This document shows positions 1 to 7,182 of a stretch of 10,642 bases of DNA, piece by piece. How positions within the stretch are numbered: the stretch's first letter is position 1; every line of letters starts with the position of its first letter. The stretch is from Bacteroidota bacterium (GTDB taxonomy: Bacteria; Bacteroidota; Bacteroidia; Bacteroidales; UBA1556), in assembly GCA_003973505.1 (NCBI GenBank), contig QNXT01000131.1, positions 1-10,642 on the forward strand, in the 5' to 3' direction. A program made the translations under genes and the position numbers. The notes under the pieces are model-generated. The model saw only the letters and a program-made list of their open reading frames with translations. It was not told where the DNA came from and made no database searches.

Positions 1-2314
1 TTCCATTGGGAATATCCTCATGACAAGCCATGCAAGTGCCCACCCGTTCCATTTTATCACGAGTAGCTTTTGGCAAAGGATTTGACGCTGGCCAATGATG
101 ACCTACCGTTTGAATTTGCTTATCATCACGCGTGACAATCTGTGATAAATCGAATGGAAAATCATCAATCTTTTGAAATTGTGTTTGCACCTCATCGGCA
201 ATCAATTCACCTGTGGCTGTACGCATTCCCACAAAACCATCTTTCTCATAGCCATTCATATATTTACCATCGTCTATTCCATAACCCAATGCTTTAGGGT
301 CGGTATGACAAGATGCACAAGTTCGCGGCTTAGCACTGGTGGTATGTGGATTTACAGGAGCCATATCAATACCTCTTTGTCCCTCTTCTCCCCCATTTTC
401 CATTCCTGGGGCAGTACGCCAAATTTTACTACTTACCAATTCTTCTCCATCTTCACCAATAACCGTAGTTATTTGCTGACATCCCGGAATCAAAGGCGTT
501 ATACGACCTTCCCCATTTACTCCCAAAATAGGATTTTCCCATCGAAGATAGCTTCTCCCTTCTGTTACTTTTCCTTTCTGGCGAATACATTCTCCATTTT
601 TGGTGCGATAGGTTTCACCCAAACTATCATGAGCACTTCCTGTTTTTATCCAGTCTTTTGAGGTGAAGGCTTGTGAATAGTCCACTTTTACATGGCAACC
701 ATAACATTGTGGAGCCCAAGTACTATGGCAAGTATAACATTCCATATTATCAATATGCCCTTTGATATTTACCATAGCCGTTTTGGCCTCTTTCGGATTT
801 TTCCAACTGTCTTCCTCTGTCAGTTCTTTAAGTGTGGGCGAATAAAAATCCAATCCACTGGCCGAATGCACCAAAACCTTATTTCCTTCACGTACCACAT
901 TACCCAAAGGATTACCACGAGCTGTAATCAAATAACCATCTTTGGGATCGTAAACAGTTCCAAATTTCTTAGTTACTCTTAAAGGTTCTTTTGTAGTCCC
1001 ACGGGCAATTTTAGGTGTAGGTATTTCAAATTCATCCTGATATCCCAAAGGCAACTCCCAAGGGAACTTATCGGGTATTCCATGACAATCTGCACATTCC
1101 ACTTCTACTTCGGCAAGCGTTGTTCCCGCAAGGTTTCCGTTTCCATGCACCGAAGTTGTAGAATGGCAATCTTGGCAAAGCAATCCGCCCAATGGATTTC
1201 CATCTCGACTTTCAATACTATGATGCACATCGTCTTGAATAAAGTCATAATATTTACCATGCAGCTTGGGTTGCGCTTTTCCATTTTTGCCAAAAGGCGT
1301 ATTATAGGGCGTTTCCATAATTCCAAGATAAGAAACACCAATACGTTTCCCTCGATTATGGCATGAAGTGCAAGTCTCCGATGGAATTCCCGAATAGGTT
1401 TTCCCATGCACCGTCACCTTGGTCTTTCGCGATGATTGAATACTATGCACCAACATTCTCCCCTGTTTACCCTTGATTAATGCCTTATCACCACCTTCGT
1501 AAAGTCCTTCATCGCTATAAGGAATATGGCAGGAAGCACAACCCATTCCACGATAATCGCCACGGCGTTGAGCACCTTTCACTCCTGTATGGCAACGCTG
1601 ACATTCTCCACGTATATAGGTCAAAGCAGCTTGTTCGGGATGAGCATGTAAGGAATCGAAATTTACCTCAGGCAATTGCACCATGCTATCAGGGAAATTA
1701 TTGGGGAAATGCTCCTTTAATTTGAGCATATAATCCTTGTAGGTTTCCGTTCCAAATATAGGTCGTGGTCCATCGGGATCATTCACATCATAATTGGCAA
1801 ATGTGGCATTATAACCTTCTTGTGCCTTCCAGCCCCAAAGCGTTCCTTGAATTTTTCCCGCCTCAGTCATCATTAGATTTCGCTCAGTGGCGTAAACATA
1901 TTCCGAATGACATTGCCCACAAGTTTTATCAATTACCCAAGGCGATGCAGGATAGCGAATCATATCTTTATGGGCATCTTCCAACTTATGTGTTTTGGGA
2001 TTTCCGGCATGACAAACCACACAACCATTGGGATCACCCAATTCTACCCCTTTGGAGTAAATCTCTTGCATCATCTGTGAATCGTGCTCACGAATGGGCT
2101 CTATACCCTCGTGGCACCCCGAAGAAAGACAAGCTCCATGCGGTTCCGGGTAATCTTCTGGCGAGTTTAGTATTTCTTTATCCGTATGAGTGGGGATTAT
2201 TTCTTTTGCTTGATCAGCCGTTGACGGATTATTATCTAATGAACTAAATACAAGTCCTGAATACCCTGCGATAAGAATAAAAATGATGGTACGTGCTAAA
2301 TGCTTTGATTTCAT
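1..2314 (-). CDS. Large exported multiheme c-type cytochrome (at least 12 haems), C-terminus beyond left edge
   Basis: The frame is open from the ATG at 2314 to the window edge, giving 771 residues without a stop. Residues 1-26 have a basic start (MKSKHLAR) and a hydrophobic stretch (about 9-23), which fits a Sec signal peptide or anchor, so the protein should act outside the cytoplasm. Eleven CxxCH motifs begin at residues 98, 132, 238, 259, 315, 380, 407, 526, 537, 666 and 761. A further CX4CH (CLSSGCH, 62-68) makes twelve. Many extra His residues could be distal ligands. Two long haem-poor stretches (412-525 and 542-665) suggest inserted non-haem domains; the second holds non-haem Cys576 and Cys612. 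The role is probably periplasmic or surface electron transfer; substrate and subfamily are not recognised, and an octahaem-reductase relative is possible. No other in-frame ATG lies close upstream. A candidate -7 element lies 35 bp upstream. The protein class is secure; the function is not. Confidence 0.9.
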   Translation of the reverse strand, partial: MKSKHLARTIIFILIAGYSGLVFSSLDNNPSTADQAKEIIPTHTDKEILNSPEDYPEPHGACLSSGCHEGIEPIREHDSQMMQEIYSKGVELGDPNGCVVCHAGNPKTHKLEDAHKDMIRYPASPWVIDKTCGQCHSEYVYATERNLMMTEAGKIQGTLWGWKAQEGYNATFANYDVNDPDGPRPIFGTETYKDYMLKLKEHFPNNFPDSMVQLPEVNFDSLHAHPEQAALTYIRGECQRCHTGVKGAQRRGDYRGMGCASCHIPYSDEGLYEGGDKALIKGKQGRMLVHSIQSSRKTKVTVHGKTYSGIPSETCTSCHNRGKRIGVSYLGIMETPYNTPFGKNGKAQPKLHGKYYDFIQDDVHHSIESRDGNPLGGLLCQDCHSTTSVHGNGNLAGTTLAEVEVECADCHGIPDKFPWELPLGYQDEFEIPTPKIARGTTKEPLRVTKKFGTVYDPKDGYLITARGNPLGNVVREGNKVLVHSASGLDFYSPTLKELTEEDSWKNPKEAKTAMVNIKGHIDNMECYTCHSTWAPQCYGCHVKVDYSQAFTSKDWIKTGSAHDSLGETYRTKNGECIRQKGKVTEGRSYLRWENPILGVNGEGRITPLIPGCQQITTVIGEDGEELVSSKIWRTAPGMENGGEEGQRGIDMAPVNPHTTSAKPRTCASCHTDPKALGYGIDDGKYMNGYEKDGFVGMRTATGELIADEVQTQFQKIDDFPFDLSQIVTRDDKQIQTVGHHWPASNPLPKATRDKMERVGTCMACHEDIPNG

Positions 2315-2348
2315 GAAATGGGTATTTATTATGGTTTCTATCCAAAAT

Positions 2349-2356
2349 CAAAGTTA
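2349..2356 (-). promoter_or_regulatory. Candidate -7 element of the cytochrome gene
   Basis: On the minus strand this reads TAACTTTG, an exact match to the Bacteroidota -7 consensus TAnnTTTG. It would start transcription near 2343 and leave a leader of about 30 nt before the ATG at 2314. No TTG lies at the usual 17-23 bp upstream, so the -33 half is missing or weak. Position and exact match are the only support. Confidence 0.45.
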
Positions 2357-2384
2357 GGTAAGTATGGTCAAAGAATGGTTTTAA

Positions 2385-2424
2385 ATTATGCTTGCAAAGA
2401 ACTTCAATTGCTGCATTATGCTTG
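2385..2424. repeat. 10-bp direct repeat with 30-bp period upstream of the cytochrome gene
   Basis: ATTATGCTTG occurs at 2385-2394 and again at 2415-2424, so the copies are exactly 30 bp apart, close to three helical turns. They lie about 30-70 bp upstream of the candidate cytochrome -7 element. That would suit an activator bound on one DNA face, but no regulator is identified and chance is not excluded. Confidence 0.35.
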
Positions 2425-2461
2425 AAATATGAAAAGAGCGAAAGTAGGATTCAACTCAGAC

Positions 2462-2500
2462 AAAAAAAAGCCTCCAAGAGCATATCACTCGTGGAGGCTT
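2462..2500 (-). terminator. Rho-independent terminator of the carboxylase operon
   Basis: A perfect 9-bp stem (2468-2476 with 2492-2500, AAGCCTCCA/TGGAGGCTT) extends past one mismatch by GAG/CTC and closes a loop of about 7 nt. Read on the minus strand it is followed by a run of T from the A tract at 2462-2469. It lies about 20 bp after the biotin carrier stop codon. It separates that operon from the cytochrome gene on the same strand. Confidence 0.85.
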
Positions 2501-2520
2501 AATCTATTTTATCGTTTTTA

Positions 2521-2841
2521 TTATTCTAATTCAACCAAAAGTTGATTTTTAGAAACCAAATCCCCTTCTTTCACGTGGATTGTTTTAATAATACCATCAA
2601 AAGGAGCTTTTATGATATTCTTCATTTTCATAGCTTCAAGATACATAATAACATCACCCTCTTTTACCTCATCACCATCCTTAAAAGCAATATCTAAAAT
2701 GGTTCCTGGAATAAATGCATCTAATTTTCGAGTATCAGGTACCACATAGGGTTTCCTATTTTTATGCATTTTATTAAGTGTAGTGCGATAAACAGTATCT
2801 CCCACCTGAAAATGTTCGTATTTTTTACGTTTTGCAGTCAT
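2521..2841 (-). CDS. Biotin carboxyl carrier protein (biotin/lipoyl attachment domain) of an acyl-CoA carboxylase
   Basis: This 106-residue cytoplasmic protein should carry biotin, ferrying carboxylate from a biotin carboxylase to the carboxyltransferase encoded just upstream. The biotinyl site is EAMKM at 69-73, with Lys72 as the modified residue. The barrel-sandwich domain spans about 43-106: it has a PG turn at 45-46, a DGDEVKEGD segment at 55-63, and after the lysine an APFDG turn and a second VKEGD turn. Residues 1-42 are basic and unassigned. It is shorter than classical AccB (about 150 residues) and resembles the stand-alone carriers found with PccB/MmdA-type subunits. It follows the carboxyltransferase gene after 44 bp on the same strand and is closed by the hairpin at 2462-2500, so the two are probably co-transcribed. 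A role in a sodium-pumping decarboxylase is possible, but no OadG or OadB gene is seen beside it. Confidence 0.93.
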   Translation of the reverse strand: MTAKRKKYEHFQVGDTVYRTTLNKMHKNRKPYVVPDTRKLDAFIPGTILDIAFKDGDEVKEGDVIMYLEAMKMKNIIKAPFDGIIKTIHVKEGDLVSKNQLLVELE

Positions 2842-2885
2842 TCTAATATTGTTTTAGATTAATAATATAATTCAAAACCAAAGGT

Positions 2886-4433
2886 TTAGAATGGTGGAAT
2901 ACCATGCTTTTTCTCAGGTATTATCACTGACTTACTCTTCGAAATATCCAATGCATGAAGCAAGAAACGACGGGTTTCCTTTGGCTCAATTACAGCATCA
3001 ATATATCCGTAGGCAGCAGCTACATAAGGGTTAGCGAATTTCTGCTTATACTCTTCCACTTTTTCAGCACGTACTTTCTCAGGATCATCGGCTTGGGCAA
3101 TTTCCTTACGGAAAATAATATTTGCTGCACCCGTTGGTCCCATTACAGCAATTTCGGCTGTAGGCCATGCAAAAACAAAATCAGCTTTCAAGTGACTCGA
3201 GCACATGGCAATATAACCTCCACCATAGGCTTTACGCGTAATTAAGGTTATTTTTGGAACAGTAGCTTCTGAATATGCGTATAGTAATTTTGCTCCATGG
3301 CGAATAACACCATTATGCTCCTGATCCACTCCAGGAAGATATCCCGGAAGGTCAACTATAGTCAATAATGGGATATTGAAAGCATCGCAATAACGAATAA
3401 AACGAGCTGCTTTATCAGAGGAATCTACATCAAGCACTCCGGCTAATACCAAGGGCTGATTTGCCACAACACCAATCGTTTCGCCATTCAAACGCATAAA
3501 TCCAACGGTAATATTTCCTGCCCATAATTCTTGTACTTCAAAGAATTCTGAATCATCGGAAAGAGAGCGAATAATGTCACGCACATCATAAGGCTCTGTT
3601 GCCTCCGATGGGAACACCTTGCTTATCCTATAGTTCTTAGTTTTAGGTGGTTTTGATGGAAATTTTTCCGCTTTTTTGGTATTATTCCAAGGAACATAAG
3701 TAAATAGCTCTTTGATTTGGCCAAAACATTCTTTCTCATTCTCAGCCCAGAAATGTGCATTACCCGTAGTTTCGGCATGTACTTTTGCACCACCTAAAGC
3801 TTCCATACTAATCTCCTCGCCTAACACCGACTTAATTACTTCCGGTCCTGTGATAAACATTTTGGATATTCCTTCTACCACAAATACAAAGTCGGTAAGG
3901 GCTGGAGAATAAACAGCACCTCCTGCACAAGGACCAAGTATTACAGAAATTTGAGGAATCACTCCTGAAGCTAAGGTATTACGGTAAAAAATCTCACCAT
4001 AACCTGCTAAAGAATTTACACCTTCCTGGATTCGGGCCCCTCCTGAATCATTAATTCCAATGATAGGCACCTTTAATTTCATGGCATGATCCATAATTTT
4101 GGTAATCTTGCGTGCATGCATGTATCCTAAGGATCCTCCAGCAACTGTAAAATCCTGAGCATAAATACATACAGGATAACCATTTATGGTTCCTGTACCT
4201 GTAATTACTCCATCACCAGCAAGGTATTTCTTGTCCATATCAAAATCCTTAGCCGCATGCTCTACAAATAGATCATACTCGAAAAAAGATTTATCATCAA
4301 GCAATTCAATAATACGTTCACGGGCAGTCATTTTACCCATAGCTACTTGCTTATCAATGGCTTTTTGACCTCCACCTTGTACAGCTTCACGCATACGTTT
4401 GCGGAGTTCACTAGTTTTACTTCTTAAAGACAT
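2886..4433 (-). CDS. Acyl-CoA carboxylase beta subunit (carboxyltransferase; propionyl-CoA carboxylase / methylmalonyl-CoA decarboxylase alpha type)
   Basis: This 515-residue biotin-dependent carboxyltransferase transfers a carboxyl group between biotin and an acyl-CoA, most likely propionyl-CoA to (S)-methylmalonyl-CoA. The length is normal for PccB/MmdA. Two crotonase-like halves are visible. The N-terminal half has AGGSLGYMHARK (about 98-109), GINDSGGARIQEG (126-138) and GPCAGGAVYSPALTDF (167-182). The C-terminal half has DLPGYLPGVDQE (361-372), the glycine-rich YGGGYIAM (403-410) that forms an oxyanion hole in this family, and AWPTAEIAVMGPTGAAN (422-438). The start at 4433 gives the usual N-terminus with the KMTARERI segment at 34-41. 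The biotin carrier gene follows after 44 bp; no biotin carboxylase gene is in the window. Sequence alone cannot separate PccB from MmdA. Absence of neighbouring decarboxylase membrane subunits favours a carboxylase. Candidate promoter and operator sites lie at 4514-4557. Confidence 0.93.
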   Translation of the reverse strand: MSLRSKTSELRKRMREAVQGGGQKAIDKQVAMGKMTARERIIELLDDKSFFEYDLFVEHAAKDFDMDKKYLAGDGVITGTGTINGYPVCIYAQDFTVAGGSLGYMHARKITKIMDHAMKLKVPIIGINDSGGARIQEGVNSLAGYGEIFYRNTLASGVIPQISVILGPCAGGAVYSPALTDFVFVVEGISKMFITGPEVIKSVLGEEISMEALGGAKVHAETTGNAHFWAENEKECFGQIKELFTYVPWNNTKKAEKFPSKPPKTKNYRISKVFPSEATEPYDVRDIIRSLSDDSEFFEVQELWAGNITVGFMRLNGETIGVVANQPLVLAGVLDVDSSDKAARFIRYCDAFNIPLLTIVDLPGYLPGVDQEHNGVIRHGAKLLYAYSEATVPKITLITRKAYGGGYIAMCSSHLKADFVFAWPTAEIAVMGPTGAANIIFRKEIAQADDPEKVRAEKVEEYKQKFANPYVAAAYGYIDAVIEPKETRRFLLHALDISKSKSVIIPEKKHGIPPF

Positions 4434-4525
4434 ATATTATTTATTTGGTTAATTCAAATTTACACTAAAAGTGTTAATCTACTATCTTTTAAACATATAC
4501 ATTCGTTCCTGACGTAATATTACAA

Positions 4526-4542
4526 ATGCAAATGTATTGCAT
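4526..4542. promoter_or_regulatory. Candidate operator: 17-bp inverted repeat on the carboxylase -7 element
   Basis: ATGCAA (4526-4531), a 5-bp spacer and TTGCAT (4537-4542) form a perfect inverted repeat that contains most of the -7 element. A protein bound here should block RNA polymerase, so repression of the carboxylase operon is inferred. A 10-bp palindrome, GTAATATTAC (4514-4523), lies next to it at the expected transcription start. No regulator gene is in the window. Short palindromes are frequent in A/T-rich DNA. Confidence 0.4.
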
Positions 4543-4557
4543 ATTATTAATATTCAA
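4528..4557 (-). promoter_or_regulatory. Candidate promoter of the carboxylase operon
   Basis: The minus strand carries TACATTTGC (4536-4528), an exact TAnnTTTG match plus the frequent following C. A TTG lies at 4557-4555 with an 18-bp spacer, within the 17-23 bp range known for Bacteroidota promoters. Transcription would start near 4523, giving a leader of about 90 nt. It is the only promoter in the window with both halves in place. Confidence 0.6.
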
Positions 4558-4675
4558 GAGTCAAAAGTATATAAATGTATTTAAACCTGACAATTTAATT
4601 TACACAATGGGAACTGAATTTAAGCCTATCATATTGATTAACAATATATATAAAGCGGTTCATAAATATTTTTAT

Positions 4676-4691
4676 TGTTATTGAAATAACA
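4676..4691. promoter_or_regulatory. Candidate operator upstream of the exporter: 16-bp palindrome
   Basis: TGTTATT-GA-AATAACA is a perfect inverted repeat with 7-bp arms. It ends 57 bp before the exporter's -7 element, a position that suits an activator or an upstream repressor site. The link to regulation is positional only. The chance of such a repeat in A/T-rich DNA is not small. Confidence 0.3.
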
Positions 4692-4748
4692 TTTCTTCAG
4701 GTAACTTCTCATAATCAAATTCAAAACTAACAATTACAAATAATATGA

Positions 4749-4757
4749 TAACTTTGC
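4749..4757 (+). promoter_or_regulatory. Candidate -7 element of the exporter gene
   Basis: TAACTTTGC matches TAnnTTTG exactly, with the common trailing C. Transcription would begin near 4762, about 16 nt before the ATG at 4778 and downstream of the in-frame ATG at 4745. It therefore helps decide the start codon. No TTG lies at the usual -33 distance. Confidence 0.5.
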
Positions 4758-4777
4758 ATTCCTTATATACAAGAATT

Positions 4778-7177
4778 ATGTGGAAATACATTATTAGATT
4801 AATCTTACGACAGCGTTTAGTTGTGCTCATAACATTGGGACTTCTGACATTGTTTATGGCATGGCAAGCTACGCAAATAAAGATGTCGTATGAAATGGCA
4901 TTAATGCTGCCTGACTCCGATACTACGGTTATAAAATACAATCGATTCAAGAAACTATTTGGCCAAGACGGAAGTGTTCTCTACCTGGGAATTCAGGATC
5001 CAAAAATTAATGAATTACAACATTTTAATCAATGGTACGATCTTACGCAAAGTTTGCGTGAAGTAGATGGCGTTGAGGAATCATTATCCATAGCCAAAAC
5101 GTTTATTATGGTTAAGGATGATAGTTTGAGAAAATTTAAACTATCACCTATTTTTGAGCATAAACCTCAGAGTCAAAAAGAACTGGATAGTTTGCTTGCT
5201 AAAGTATATGGCCAACCTTTTTATGATGGATTACTTTACAATAAGGAAAACCATTCCACACTACTTGCTGTCACTTTAGACAAGAATAAAATTAACTCAA
5301 AAAATAGATTTGAGTTATTAAATGATATTAGAAACGAAGTTGATAAATACGAAGCTGAATCAGAGATAAAAGTTCATTATTCGGGGCTTCCCTACATTCG
5401 AACCATTTCATCGAAGATGATTAAAGATGAGCTTTTGATGTTTACATTGCTTACGCTTTTTATCGCCTCCTTGATGTTATATTTCTTTTTCAAGTCGTTC
5501 AAGGCGGTTTTCTATCCCATGCTCATCGTGATTATCTCTGTAATTTGGACAATGGGATTTCTAAACTTATTTGGCTATCAAATCACTATTTTAACAGGAA
5601 TATTACCTCCGCTTATTATTGTACTTGCGGTTGAAAACAATATTTTCTTATTAAATAAATATCACAGCGAATACAAACAACATCGCAATAAGATTAAAGC
5701 CCTTTCACGTATGATTCAACGTGTTGGTAGCGCCATGCTACTAACCAATCTTACTACTGCGGTAGGTTTTGCAGCCTTTATCATTACACGAAACGAGCTA
5801 CTTACTGAATTTGGAGTAGTAGCTTCATTATCGATTATGATGGTATTTATACTATCTCTATTCCTAATTCCTGTATTCTTTAGTTATGTTTCAGCTCCTA
5901 AGGAGCGGCATGTAAAACACCTAGACAGAAAAGGTTTACACAAAATTGTGGAAGGAATTATTACTTTGGTAGAAACCAAGCGCACAGCAATATACACTGT
6001 CACGATTATCATTATAATTTTTGGTTTCTATGGAATGAGCTTGATGAAAACCACTGGAAATGTGGTGGATGATATTCCTCAAGACCATCCTATGTATCAA
6101 GACATGCTTTATTTCGAGAAGCAATTTAATGGCATACTACCATTTGAAATAATGATTGACACTAAAAAGCCTAAGGGTGTGATGAAAATGGCAACCTTGA
6201 AACGCATTTCTCGTTTGCAAGATACCTTAGCCACATATCCTCAGCTCTCAAAATCTGTTTCGGTAGCCGATGTGGTAAAAGTAATTAAACAAGCATATTA
6301 TAATGGCGACCCTGATAAATACAGCTTACCCAATAGCTATGAGCAAGCATTTATTCTGAAATATCTACCCAAAGATATGAGCTCGACCAAAGGGAAACGA
6401 ACCATCTTAAATTCATTTGTGGATACCAATATGCAGATTACTCGTATTTCAGTGCAAATGGCTAATTTAAGTTCGCCTGAAATTCGAGCATTACGTGCGG
6501 AGCTACGCCCTAAGATTGATTCTATTTTCAAACCCAACCGATATGATGTTACGCTTACAGGAACATCAGTTGTCTTCTTAGAAGGAACAACCTATTTAAC
6601 TGACAACCTTATTTACAGCCTTATACTAGCCATCATTGTGATTGGTTTTATTATGACCTTGCTATTTACATCATTCAAAATGGTGTCCATATCCTTAATT
6701 CCAAACCTTATTCCACAGCTAATGACGGTAGCTTTAATGGGCTATTTTGGAATACCCCTGAAACCTTCAACAATACTTATTTTTAGCATTGCCTTAGGAA
6801 TATCGGTGGATAACACCATTCATTACCTTTCTCGATACCGAATGGAATTGAAATTAAATAATTTTAATATCAAAGTGTCTGTTATCAACGCATTGCGCGA
6901 AACAGCCAACTCCATGATATATTCATCCATCGTACTTTTCCTTGGATTCTCCGTGTTTATGCTTTCATCATTTGGAGGTACACAATCATTGGGTAAATTG
7001 ATTTCTTTCACCTTGCTTACAGCAATGTTATCAAACCTTGTGTTACTTCCTTCTCTACTTCTAACGCTAGACAAACGATTAACCACTAAAGCCTTTGAAG
7101 AACCTTTTTTGGAAATATTTGATGAAGAAGATGATATTGAATTAGACTATTTGGAGATTGAGAAGGAGGAGGAGTAG
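4778..7177 (+). CDS. MMPL/RND superfamily exporter, inner membrane
   Basis: This 799-residue protein has the duplicated RND fold. Each half has one membrane segment, a large periplasmic loop, then five more segments. Estimated segments are 14-32, 218-238, 241-262, 268-292, 316-337 and 342-370, then 403-422, 611-632, 635-657, 663-685, 710-730 and 736-764. The fourth segment of each half carries the family's charged motif: SVDNTIHYLSRY (Asp678) in the second half, but AVENNIFLLNKY (Glu286) in the first. These residues are expected to carry protons. The C-terminal tail (about 779-799) is very acidic. MMPL proteins usually move lipids or other hydrophobic compounds; the substrate here is unknown. 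An in-frame ATG at 4745 is possible, but 4778 is preferred: it gives the familiar MWKYI start before a basic segment, and the -7 element overlaps the longer version. No terminator follows, so some read-through toward rmlA is possible. Confidence 0.9.
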   Translation: MWKYIIRLILRQRLVVLITLGLLTLFMAWQATQIKMSYEMALMLPDSDTTVIKYNRFKKLFGQDGSVLYLGIQDPKINELQHFNQWYDLTQSLREVDGVEESLSIAKTFIMVKDDSLRKFKLSPIFEHKPQSQKELDSLLAKVYGQPFYDGLLYNKENHSTLLAVTLDKNKINSKNRFELLNDIRNEVDKYEAESEIKVHYSGLPYIRTISSKMIKDELLMFTLLTLFIASLMLYFFFKSFKAVFYPMLIVIISVIWTMGFLNLFGYQITILTGILPPLIIVLAVENNIFLLNKYHSEYKQHRNKIKALSRMIQRVGSAMLLTNLTTAVGFAAFIITRNELLTEFGVVASLSIMMVFILSLFLIPVFFSYVSAPKERHVKHLDRKGLHKIVEGIITLVETKRTAIYTVTIIIIIFGFYGMSLMKTTGNVVDDIPQDHPMYQDMLYFEKQFNGILPFEIMIDTKKPKGVMKMATLKRISRLQDTLATYPQLSKSVSVADVVKVIKQAYYNGDPDKYSLPNSYEQAFILKYLPKDMSSTKGKRTILNSFVDTNMQITRISVQMANLSSPEIRALRAELRPKIDSIFKPNRYDVTLTGTSVVFLEGTTYLTDNLIYSLILAIIVIGFIMTLLFTSFKMVSISLIPNLIPQLMTVALMGYFGIPLKPSTILIFSIALGISVDNTIHYLSRYRMELKLNNFNIKVSVINALRETANSMIYSSIVLFLGFSVFMLSSFGGTQSLGKLISFTLLTAMLSNLVLLPSLLLTLDKRLTTKAFEEPFLEIFDEEDDIELDYLEIEKEEE

Positions 7178-7182
7178 GTTTT

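Larger units (their letters stand above)
4434..4777. other. Divergent intergenic region, A/T-rich, no gene seen
   Basis: This stretch separates the minus-strand carboxylase operon from the plus-strand exporter. It holds a -7 element facing each way and short inverted repeats at 4514-4523, 4526-4542, 4631-4647 (ATATTG-N5-CAATAT) and 4676-4691. A minus-strand open frame crossing 4678-4950 overlaps the exporter and resembles no family, so no gene is called. No riboswitch or RNA gene was recognised. Confidence 0.7.

Noticed and set aside
173..2247. Several plus-strand open frames (for example 173-661, 692-982 and 1765-2247) and the minus-strand frame 1105-1407
   Set aside because: They lie in other frames of the multiheme cytochrome gene. 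Their translations show no family features, while the minus-strand frame with twelve haem motifs explains the whole stretch.
2521..4433. Sodium-pumping methylmalonyl-CoA decarboxylase operon
   Set aside because: MmdA-like and carrier subunits are present, but no OadG- or OadB-like membrane subunit is encoded next to them and the terminator follows directly.
4631..4647. Inverted repeat ATATTG-N5-CAATAT
   Set aside because: It has the same 6-5-6 shape as the carboxylase operator candidate, but it is pure A/T apart from one G/C pair, lies far from both -7 elements, and is expected by chance in such DNA.
4678..4950. Minus-strand open frame of 90 residues in the divergent region
   Set aside because: It overlaps the exporter's N-terminus and promoter, has no recognisable domain, and its apparent length follows from A/T-rich sequence opposite a real gene.
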